Shown: positions 37,301 to 45,000 of the stretch, piece after piece | How positions within the stretch are numbered: the stretch's first letter is position 1 | Layout of the letters: the number at the start of each line of letters is the position of its first letter | NCBI RefSeq assembly: GCF_964355755.1 | Contig: NC_092672.1 | Coordinates: 1,116,001 to 1,180,000 of the forward strand | From: Antedon mediterranea | Taxonomy: Eukaryota > Echinodermata > Crinoidea > Comatulida > Antedonidae | Length of the DNA stretch: 64,000 bases | Direction of reading: 5' to 3' | Translations under genes and position numbers: made by a program | The notes under the pieces: model-generated | The model's input: only the letters and a program-made list of their open reading frames with translations | Told to the model about the DNA's origin: nothing | Databases searched by the model: none

Positions 37301-37541
37301 CCTTAGCAAATCTTTGAATTGCTTTAGTGCCATTATCAATATTTTCTCCTTCTTCTCCATCGTCCCCGCCTCCTTCAGTCTTCCTTGACTGCTGAGCCAA
37401 GTCAATTGGACTCCGTTCAGGCTGGGCTGCTGCTCCACTAAAACTTTGAGGTAGTTTTTGTTGTAAATGTTCACGCCTCTCCTGAAATAAAGTAAGCTCA
37501 ACAGTTCGCTTCTCCTTCTTCTTTGACTTGTTTGAAAACAT
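16366..37541 (-). CDS. SH2D5: SH2D5-like PTB-SH2 adaptor protein, 10 exons, 911 aa
   Basis: Exons (minus strand, 5' to 3'): 37541-37302, 35999-35919, 34443-34366, 29942-29796, 23378-23133, 20034-19732, 19431-18236, 17892-17812, 17296-17122, 16554-16366. All have AG/GT borders and the phases agree throughout. Residues 1-73 are charged and polar. The PTB domain spans about 74-200 (IQRFAKYVTSFPVMH, VVLMAHALKRISYST, QFAFLARNPKGPVG, LGKAFKVAYA). A long acidic/basic linker follows, with proline-rich SH3-type motifs in exon 7 (KPIPRRKAPPPPRPPK, KPIPAPRTK, VVPPRPPR). The SH2 domain, about 780-880, starts at APWFRTGIP, carries GAFMVRES and LIVKTKNGGYTIK, and ends near QDQLPCLL. The tail has EDPEYMSL, a possible phosphotyrosine site. 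PTB-then-SH2 order and these motifs match SH2D5; human SH2D5 is much shorter (about 420 aa), the difference being the linker. Expected role: cytoplasmic phosphotyrosine/NPxY-type adaptor. Shc-family is the alternative, but the PTB wording fits SH2D5 better. Confidence 0.83.
16664..17050. mobile_element. MITE, 'GTCTACACTATCAAAC' family, with 21-bp core expanded to about 13 copies
   Basis: The eroded left terminus contains actctcaaacttaat, then gtgatgtgcccata and atggacatgatgatgtcata. A tandem array of 21-bp units follows (core ccatatttgggcacatcac) at about 16738-17020. The element closes with aactagtttgatagtgtaga. In its siblings the same core occurs once or twice. Long frames on both strands (PKYGSDV, MCPNMVV, HYHIWAH and GTSLPYL repeats) come from the 7-codon period and are not genes. 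The element lies in the intron between the two SH2-coding exons at 17122-17296 and 16366-16554. Confidence 0.9.
17541..17850 (-). repeat. 38-bp tandem array of exon 8 tail plus 5' splice site (8 copies)
   Basis: The donor-end sequence acttacttaggg recurs at exactly 38-bp spacing (first base of cttac at 17541, 17579, 17617, 17655, 17693, 17731, 17769, 17807). The copy at 17807 is the true exon border. On the minus strand each unit is 32 nt of the coding exon (from AAAGCTCCATGG to ATCCCTAA) plus GTAAGT. The seven intronic copies are almost identical to each other. They differ from the exon by one synonymous change (AGA to AGG, Arg). Confidence 0.95.
18000..18125. mobile_element. SINE 3'-end fragment
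   Basis: taataataataactcatttttatagcgcc followed by degenerate unique text matches the 'tcatttttatagcgcc' end typical of tRNA-derived SINEs and recurs in looser form at 28200 and 57790 (tttctaaagcgcc). Fragment only. Confidence 0.45.
20091..20640. repeat. 54-bp minisatellite, about 10 copies, two unit types
   Basis: Units contain cctcttcctatataccaaac. Long-type units end in gtacacattagttgcatac; short-type units carry ttgtacactaagttgcata and are 3 bp shorter. The array sits about 55 bp upstream of the acceptor of the exon at 20034 (minus strand). Since 54 is 18 codons, long repetitive frames arise on the minus strand and should not be taken as genes. Confidence 0.9.
20898..21290. mobile_element. 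393-bp palindromic MITE (TIR AAGGCCCATTCACA...)
   Basis: Left end taaaggcccattcacaatag, right end ctagtgtgaatgggccttaa. Sub-terminal parts also pair (ggacgataa / ttatcgtcc; ccaatcaaatgacgtcatga / tcatgacgtcatttgattgg; ttctaggactatagg / ctatagttctagaa). The whole element folds on a centre near 21090. No coding capacity. Confidence 0.9.
21736..21913. mobile_element. MITE, 'ACTGCAGTTACTGCAGTA' family
   Basis: Left end ggaaccattgtcaacattat followed by tctactgcagttactgcagt. Right end has gttactgcagtaactgcagt followed by gttttgacatgatcc, in inverted order. The paired CTGCAG motifs make it easy to spot. Non-coding. Confidence 0.8.
22020..22725. mobile_element. About 700-bp repeat, longer version of the element at 38.8 kb
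   Basis: The left part (22034-22137, acaaaacaaccttattg ... cagtttgattagcaat) and the right part (22672-22712, ttgctaaacaaaattttt) are adjacent in an inverted copy at 38798-38965. Here they are separated by about 535 bp. The extra DNA is CpG-richer, with tgcgcatgcgcc (NRF1-like), gccgccatctttg (YY1-like) and a donor-like tgag|gtaagt at about 22447. No protein is recognised in it. Confidence 0.6.
23703..23885. mobile_element. MITE, 'ACTGCAGTTACTGCAGTA' family
   Basis: Left gggaccataccatactgcag with ttactgcagta; right gtactgcagtaacggcagta and gattgaacattt. The internal ttatgtaattattttagcaagc is shared with the copy at 53.2 kb. Confidence 0.8.
23950..25483. other. Intron sequence between PTB-coding exons
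   Basis: AT-rich intron of the SH2D5-like gene. No exon-like segments bounded by AG/GT with family similarity were found, and no repeats beyond short AT runs. Confidence 0.4.
25484..25990. mobile_element. 'ACTGCAGTAACTGCAGTA' MITE split by a retroelement tail
   Basis: The left half (attctactgcagttactgca at 25492) and right half (ttactgcagtaactgcagta at about 25960) flank a LINE/SINE-like 3' tail ending in gattactatgaataaataaa. A 54-bp segment carrying that tail end plus tactgcagtaaacagtgtct is then duplicated in tandem (about 25778-25885). A (taat)n run is at 25658-25681. Confidence 0.65.
26045..26165. repeat. 17-bp minisatellite, 7 copies
   Basis: Near-perfect units aagggcaacgcaaatgt. The gcaacgcaa wording resembles the palindromic MITE family at 6.4 kb, which may have seeded it. 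Confidence 0.9.
27356..27690 (+). mobile_element. tRNA-derived SINE, full length
   Basis: The head is a class II (Ser/Leu-like) tRNA relic: box A tggccgagcgg, a long variable region, box B ggttcgaggct, and a gagtgag/ctcactc acceptor stem. A body with ggactataaaccgtaggtcc and gtgcactttaaagaacctag follows, then a (caaa)n tail at 27660-27690. The anticodon loop is degenerate, so it is not a working tRNA. Confidence 0.85.
28200..28505 (-). mobile_element. tRNA-derived SINE, second family
   Basis: On the minus strand the right end is a degenerate tRNA head (gtgtggctcagtgtgttcga, then a worn box B at about 28437). The body has gatacaagcaatgcgatgag and cacctgggtggagagagg, and the far end has the ttatagcact(t) motif. 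It is the same family as the copy at 57.9-58.15 kb. Confidence 0.7.
29510..29590 (-). mobile_element. SINE head fragment
   Basis: Reverse complement begins gaagtggcgcagtagcttag (box A-like tggcgcagtagc), followed by a box B-like ggtccaaatcc. Only the tRNA-like part remains. Confidence 0.5.
29628..29775. mobile_element. MITE, 'ACTGCAGTAACT' family, worn copy
   Basis: attctactgcagtaactaca on the left, tacttgcagtaactaca on the right. It ends about 20 bp before the donor of the SH2D5-like exon at 29796. Confidence 0.6.
30937..31076. repeat. 18-bp (gatgatgataatgattat)n microsatellite
   Basis: Seven to eight units, intronic, with no exon overlap. Confidence 0.9.
31210..31256. mobile_element. MITE half, 'ACTGCAGTAACT' family
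   Basis: Only the right end remains: gtagttactgcagcaactgc then aatgttgacatggtcc. Confidence 0.6.
32745..32930 (+). mobile_element. 3' UTR tail of a CR1/L2-like LINE
   Basis: gaggg/gcgacaggcccattggcc text, then caataaatgtttcttgaatt and a TTGAA repeat tail. This is the same tail logic as at 9480 and, inverted, at 3180. No ORF. Confidence 0.65.
33488..34385 (-). repeat. 83-bp tandem array of exon 3 tail plus 5' splice site (11 copies)
   Basis: cttaccttctcattggcg recurs with exact 83-bp spacing from 33531 to 34361 (10 x 83 = 830). The last one is the true exon border at 34366/34365. On the minus strand each unit carries the final 18 nt of the coding exon (CAAGTCGCCAATGAGAAG), the donor GTAAGTCAC and about 60 nt of intron. 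The ten intronic copies differ only at scattered bases (tgtac/tgtat/gctgg variants). Confidence 0.95.
34450..35918. other. Intron between SH2D5-like exons 2 and 3
   Basis: No additional exon or element recognised. The 62-codon minus frame at 34980-35168 has no motif or splice support. Confidence 0.4.
36064..36210. mobile_element. MITE, 'GTCTACACTATCAAAC' family, two core units
   Basis: Left attaaactttatgtgacaa, then gtgatgtgcccatatatgga. Two accatatttgggca units follow, the second complete. Right end gtatagtgtagacagagctt. Confidence 0.8.
36545..36625. mobile_element. MITE, 'GTCTACACTATCAAAC' family, minimal 81-bp copy
   Basis: The two TIRs (ccctgtctacactat / gtgtagacagacctt) with only gtgtgatgtgcaca left between them. 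It has no 21-bp core, so it is either the ground form or an internal deletion. Confidence 0.85.
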
Positions 37542-38154
37542 GACGACAATCAAATAAAAGGACAGATGTAATATGAAACAGAATATCTCAGTCTTTTATT
37601 TCATCGCCATTCTTCTTTTCTTAAAAAATCTTGTGAAAGTTCTTATATCATGCTCAACTCTCTCAAGTCTCACGTCGTGTTTGTTGACATCGGATACTTC
37701 CGGTGCTCTACTTACTTTTTGCTGATGATCCGTGCGTTAAAAAATGTCAACCTAAAATCGTTTATAAATCAATTTCAATTAGTTAAAATTATGGATTAAC
37801 ATTAAATAATTAAAAAAAAAACAACACAAATAAATTATTTTCAGTTTGAAATCTATTCTTCCTCATTGTTTTAAAATAAACATTTCGAAATTATAATTCC
37901 ACACAAAATCAGTTTAGGAAGACATTAAAAAATTGAAGACATTAACAGAAATAGTACACCATTGGTAAACAACTCTCCATGGACACCACCAACACCGCGA
38001 GTCGACGACCGATCGATTTTGCAATATAAATCCATATTAAATCACATATTTGATTATAATGGCGGTAATATAAATGTCCATTAATGTTATGAAGTAAGGT
38101 CAATGTATTTTGAGGTATTTCATCTTACATTTTGATACATAAATGTTGAGTATT

Positions 38155-38650
38155 TTACCAGCAAACTAGCTAGGCTAGGCCTTACTAGAGGCTAGTACTA
38201 GGGCCTAGCTAGGCCTTATTAGGCCCTAGTAGGCCAAGCTAGCTACGTACTACTAGGCCTAGGCCTAGTTAGGAGTCTAGCCTAGGCTAGATAGACCATG
38301 GATAGACTAGGCCTGGCTGGCCCTAGCTAGGGGCCTAACTAACTAGGCCAACACGACGACGATGAGCGGGCGTTTTGCTCCTCGTATTTTTTGCGGCCCT
38401 CGATCATAAGATAAAATGGGCCTAATAGTAGGCTAGCTAGGGCCTATATAGGCAATCCTAACCACAAACATTATCCCTAATAATTATACTATATATAGCC
38501 TAGGCCTAGGCCTAAATATCTCTGTTCATAGACATAATATTATTATTAATCTGACTTTTGTCTAACCTAGTTAGGCCTATGCTACGTACAGTAAATGAAA
38601 TACGATTATTTTAATAAATAATAGGCCTAGGGTAGACTATTTTCATTTGT
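38155..38650. repeat. AGGCCTAG-rich low-complexity tract
   Basis: Dense overlapping taggcctagg, ctagctagg and gcctaggcct words on both strands. It has no fixed period. A second tract of the same kind is at 61.8-62.46 kb. Confidence 0.8.
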
Positions 38651-38797
38651 TTAATGTATTTTACTATATTAATTATAGATTTTTAAAAATATATATACCG
38701 GTATATATTTTTCCTATCCCTACACTTAATTAATTCATTGTTTTATAAAATATTGTTTGATTGATTCATGTCTCTCATAGGCTAGAGGGGAAAAGTT

Positions 38798-38965
38798 TTT
38801 TTAAATCACCATTCAGGGAAAAATTTCATTTAAAAATTTTGTTTAGCAAAATTGCTAATCAAACTGATTGTCGAGTCAAGAAACATAGTTTTGTATTGCA
38901 TTTTTTGCTACACAATTTTCAAAATGTGTAGCAATAAGGTTGTTTTGTATAGCTTTTTGCTATTC
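38798..38965. mobile_element. Short inverted copy of the 22-kb repeat
   Basis: The reverse complement joins the two ends of the 22020-22725 element directly (cagtttgattagcaatt then ttgctaaacaaaattttt). It ends only about 65 bp before the LEKR1 start codon. Confidence 0.7.
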
Positions 38966-39030
38966 TACACTGGCTAAATTATTCCCTGCCATTCTTTATC
39001 AAATCTGCAACTGGGTAAAGAAAAGACAAA

Positions 39031-42000
39031 ATGGCAGATAAACAGATTAAAGTGGAAATCAACAACAGTGAGGTGATAGAAAGGCTTCCACTGGAACATC
39101 CACTGCCAAAGGAGATTCAAGACATGACCAAGGATGACACAGTCTGTAAATACTGTGGGATTAGTTATTTCATACATCATGAGGTCAAAGAATTGCAAGA
39201 TAAGGTAGCAATGTCTACACTATATTTTTATGTTTGTAAACTTTTAATCATATGTTGTCACGAATTTGATTTTATCATTGTACATAGTCTATTTTTGTAA
39301 TTCTTTATTTTATTTTGCTTGTATTGTTTGTCTGGAGTTTGGGACTTTGGCAGTAGTTGTCTGTGACAACTCCCTATGTTTCATTGAGAGAAATAAATAA
39401 ATAAAAAAACAATGTCAAGTAAAAATTTGTCCATTTCGCTGTTCTCTTGGTGACCTAGTGAAGAATTTGCACCAGACTCTAGGCTTCTTTTGCCATGCTC
39501 TTGAAAGCTACAGTAAGCACTTGTTTATGAGTTTCTATTGCTGCTGCGCTACTGCCCATATATCAGTGTACATTAAATAATCAGTCTAAAAAAATCACTG
39601 CTCTTTCAGCACTTTTCTTTACATATAAATGTCAACAATTTTAAGATTTAAATCTTACAATTGTTTTCATTAATTAATTAAAATAAAATATGATTATGAA
39701 TATTCATTACTAATAGTAAAACATGTCATTATTTATTTTGCATTGCGACATTTTAGGTAAAATCATTGGAACAGGACTTGATAGATTACCAAGCAACCAT
39801 TGCCAGAGAGCAATCTTTAAAAGATGAAATTAAAAGCATCAAAGAAAAACTTACACAAAGTCAACAATTGGTTAAAAGCAAAGATGATATGTGAGTTTCT
39901 ATGTTTGTAAAATTGTTTAAATAAACCCTTAAGCTCTATCTACACTATCAAACTTTATGTGACAAAAATATGTGATGTGCCAATATATGGACATGATGTC
40001 ATTTCACTACCATATTTGGGCACATCACTACACTCTTTGCTTGTCTAGCTGGTCATAACAAAAAATCCGCCCCTCCAAAGTTATTTTAATTTCTTGGGTA
40101 TAAACTAACTAAAATGTAATGTTTTGTTTAAAGTAGGTGCACTTAGTACCATAGTTAGTATGGTACTTATTGTTTAAATAAACTGTATTGTTGTTTTTTA
40201 GGATTCTTAAACAGAAAAGTAGTTTAAGTAAACAAACCAAAGAGATACAGAACTTAAATGAAACCAAGTCTCAACTACAAGATCAGTTACATAAAGAATT
40301 TATTCAAAATTCTATGTTAAGGTAAAGTTTCTTCTTTCCTCAATGAAACTATCGTTAATTTCCATAACAAATAATTTATTCTTCTTATACCAGTGGGTTG
40401 GGTCGGACTTTCTTATGCCAGTGAGTTGGGTCGGACTTTCTTATACCAGTGGGTTGGGTCGGACTTTCTTATACCAGTGAGTTGGGTCGGACTTTCTTAT
40501 ACCAGTGGGTTGGGTCGGACTTTCTTATACCAGTGAGTTGGGTCGGACTTTCTTATACCAGTGGGTTGGGTCGGACTTTCTTATACCAGTGAGTTGGGTC
40601 GGACTTTCTTATACCAGTGGGTTGGGTCGGACTTTCTTATACCAGTGAGTTGGGTCGTACTTTCTTATACCAGTGGGTTGGGTCGGACTTTCTTATACCA
40701 GTGAGTTGGGTCGGACTTACAGTAGTACGTCTACAGTATCTTGTATGTTCAGTAAAATATATAAGTACTTTTTAACGTAACTAAATGTTTTTGTATACAG
40801 AAAACAAAATAGCAATGTTATGAGCAGGCTTCCAGATTTGATGGCTGTAGTTAAGAAACAGAGGTCAGAGTTGACAAATATTCACACATTTGTCAGTCAA
40901 AGGTCAAAGCTGGTTAAAGAAACCATGGCAACACTGAATGCTAACATAGTTAGAGTGTGTGAAAGAGAGCTGTCAGGTTTGTTTTTATTGTTTTTAAGTT
41001 TCTATAGATACATAACCTTGCAATATTAACATCGGCAAGGGTTCGAGACTCACTCGCTCCATGGTTCTGGTGGTAGAATGTGTCTTCTCGGATAAGGACT
41101 ATAAACCGTAGGTCCTGTGTACACATCTGGCTCATGTGCACTTTAAAGAACCTAGTACATCTTTCGAGACGAGTAGGGGGTTACTCTGGTGTACTAGTAT
41201 ACACACAGCCACTGTCACTCTTCAAGAGGGCCCCTTGATTGTCAGCATCATACGCTGAGGTCACCCTCTATAAATAAGGTGTAATTCACCATGCTCATTC
41301 TTTTAACATTTTTTTTTTCTTTAATGTTGAACAGAAAAGCAGTCTTCACAAAAGAAGTTATCATTCCTTGAAGAAGAAATAAAGGACATGAGAGAAGAGA
41401 ACAGCAGTTTGAAGTTATTGTTGAAGGATAATGAAGCGAATGGTTCACGACTGGAAGACATGGAAGTGGAACTTGTCAACAGCAAAGATCATTGTCAACA
41501 TCTACGCGCTGAAGTCAACAGTATGGCGCATTATCTTGTCATTTTATCTGTTTTTTGTGAATAATCCCAAATAATACTTGCACAGCATTTATTAATGATG
41601 ATAATTGGATTTTGAAAAGTGCATGTTTTGGATTATATTGATTTGATAGTATGTAATAACATCAGTGCATTCGACCCGGGATATTTTGAAAATGTTGAAA
41701 ATAGTAATCCATAATACTGTATAGACATTGGATGCAGCCTTTACTACACCAAGGCACTGGTTTATCATCTTTCAATAATAATACTCATTCCTATATAGTG
41801 CTTATTGCGTTCGACATTATTACCTCAGTCATTTTTTTTAATGCTGCAAAATTAATGTTACCTTTGTAACGCACAATACTTTATATTAAGGTGGCTTTAT
41901 TATACTGAAGTCCTTTTTTTATGTAGGACTGCGTAATGATGTTGATAATGCTGCAAGCAGGTGTAGAACTACAGAATCAGAAGCTGCACAAATCAAGGAA

Positions 42001-45000
42001 CAGCTACGGTAAGTTGCTGGCCAGTGTATAACGGCTATGAGTGCTAACTGGCTAAACCCAGGGCCTCCAAAGCTTAAGGGGTACAGAGCATGAGCAGATT
42101 GAAGGGCCCCTTAAGAATGCTAAACCAGAGGTCGTTGTCCCCTGCATTATGCCTCTGATTATGTAGTAAATTTAATGTTTGGCACTGAGCTTTATGTGGT
42201 TCTTGAGCTCTATGTGGTTGCATATCGCAATAAAGTAGATTAACCAAGATTTCACAAATAAATTTGTCTACAGATAATTAGTTTAAAGTAAAAATAAGAA
42301 TAAAAGACAGAGATATTAGAGAAAAAAATAATTTTATGATGGAAAATTCAGTTATTGGTCCCAATAATAATAATTCTCATAAATTATATTATACAATTAT
42401 AGAAGAAAGACACAAGAAGTAGATGACGTCAGAGAACAGCAGAGAAAGAAAGATCTAGTCTCCGAGCAGATGTTTAGTAAATACCAACTGGAATTGAAAC
42501 AGAAGTCTGAGGAGCTTAGACTAGCCAGTATAGAGATGAAGAAATCCAAGCAGAAAATGGTGGATCAACATCGAATTGAAGAGGAAATTCAACGACGGGC
42601 TGAGGAGACAAAAAATGAATCTGAAGGGATAAGGGTAACGTTACGAAAGATGAAGGAGGAGTGTAAAGCTCTCAAAGAAGAAAGGTAACAGGATTCCAAT
42701 GTCTTATCAGTGCTTATCAATATAATAGATACTAAAATAGTATTTTTTATACTTAACCCAATGCTTTATACTTAACCCAATGCTTTATACTTAACCCAAT
42801 GCTTTATACTTAACCCAATGCTTTATACTTAACCCAATGCTTTATACTTAACCCAATGCTTTATACTTAACCCAATGCTTTATACTTAACCCAATGCTTT
42901 ATACTTAACCCAATGCTTTATACTTAACCCAATGCTTTATACTTAACCCAATGCTTTATACTTAACCCAATGCTTTATACTTAACCCAATGCTTTATACT
43001 TAACCCAATGCTTTATACTTAACCCAATGCTTTATACTTAACCCAATGCTTTATACTTAACCCAATGCTTTATACTTAACCCAATGCTTTATACTTAACC
43101 CAATGCTTTATACTTAACCCAATGCTTTATACTTAACCCAATGCTTTATACTTAACCCAATGCTTTATACTTAACCCAATGCTTTATACTTAACCCAATG
43201 CTTTATACTTAACCCAATGCTTTATACTTAACCCAATGCTTTATACTTAACCCAATGCTTTATACTTAACCCAATGCTTTATACTTAACCCAATGCTTTA
43301 TACTTAACCCAATGCTTTATTCTTAACCCAATGCTTTATACTTAACCCAATGCTTTATACTTAACCCAATGCTTTATTCTTAACCCAATGCTTTATACTT
43401 AACCCAATGCTTTATACTTAACCCAATGCTTTATTCTTAACCCAATGCTTTATACTTAACCCAATGCTTTATACTTAACCCAATGCTTTATTCTTAACCC
43501 AATGCTTTATACTTAACCCAATGCTTTATACTTAACCCAATGCTTTATACTTAACCCAATGCTTTATACTTAACCCAATGTTTATACTTAACCCAATGCT
43601 TTATACTTAACCCAATGCTTTATACTTAACCCAATGCTTTATACTTAACCCAATGCTTTATACTTAACCCAATGCTTTATACTTAACCCAATGCTTTATA
43701 CTTAACCCAATGCTTTATACTTAACCCAATGCTTTATACTTAACCCAATGCTTTATACTTAACCCAATGCTTTATACTTAACCCAATGCTTTATACTTAA
43801 CCCAATGCTTTATACTTAACCCAATGCTTTATACTTAACCCAATGCTTTATACTTAACCCAATGCTTTATACTTAACCCAATGCTTTATACTTAACCCAA
43901 TGCTTTATTCTTAACCCAATGCTTTATACTTAACCCAATGCTTTATACTTAACCCAATGCTTTATTCTTAACCCAATGCTTTATACTTAACCCAATGCTT
44001 TATTCTTAACCCAATGCTTTATACTTAACCCAATGCTTTATACTTAACCCAATGCTTTATTCTTAACCCAATGCTTTATACTTAACCCAATGCTTTATAC
44101 TTAACCCAATGCTTTATTCTTAACCCAATGCTTTATACTTAACCCAATGCTTTATACTTAACCCAATGCTTTATTCTTAACCCAATGCTTTATACTTAAC
44201 CCAATGCTTTATACTTAACCCAATGCTTTATTCTTAACCCAATGCTTTATACTTAACCCAATGTTTATACTTAACCCAATGCTTTATACTTAACCCAATG
44301 CTTTATACTTAACCCAATGCTTTATTCTTAACCCAATGCTTTATACTTAACCCAATGCTTTATACTTAACCCAATGCTTTATTCTTAACCCAATGCTTTA
44401 TACTTAACCCAATGCTTTATACTTAACCCAATGCTTTATTCTTAACCCAATGCTTTATACTTAACCCAATGCTTTATACTTAACCCAATGCTTTATTCTT
44501 AACCCAATGCTTTATACTTAACCCAATGCTTTATACTTAACCCAATGCTTTATTCTTAACCCAATGCTTTATACTTAACCCAATGTTTATACTTAACCCA
44601 ATGCTTTATACTTAACCCAATGCTTTATACTTAACCCAATGCTTTATACTTAACCCAATGCTTTATACTTAACCCAATGCTTTATACTTAACCCAATGCT
44701 TTATACTTAACCCAATGCTTTATACTTAACCCAATGCTTTATACTTAACCCAATGCTTTATACTTAACCCAATGCTTTATACTTAACCCAATGCTTTATA
44801 CTTAACCCAATGCTTTATACTTAACCCAATGCTTTATACTTAACCCAATGCTTTATACTTAACCCAATGCTTTATACTTAACCCAATGCTTTATACTTAA
44901 CCCAATGCTTTATTCTTAACCCAATGCTTTATACTTAACCCAATGCTTTATACTTAACCCAATGCTTTATTCTTAACCCAATGCTTTATACTTAACCCAA

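Larger units (their letters stand above)
37542..39030. promoter_or_regulatory. Divergent intergenic region between the SH2D5-like gene and LEKR1
   Basis: The two start codons face away from each other, 1.49 kb apart, so both promoters must lie here. Between about 38155 and 38650 the DNA is crowded with AGGCCT/CTAGGC palindromes. At 38340-38400 a CpG-bearing stretch (gacgacgatgagcgggcg) is the likeliest promoter core by composition. No TATA box can be assigned with confidence. Confidence 0.45.
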
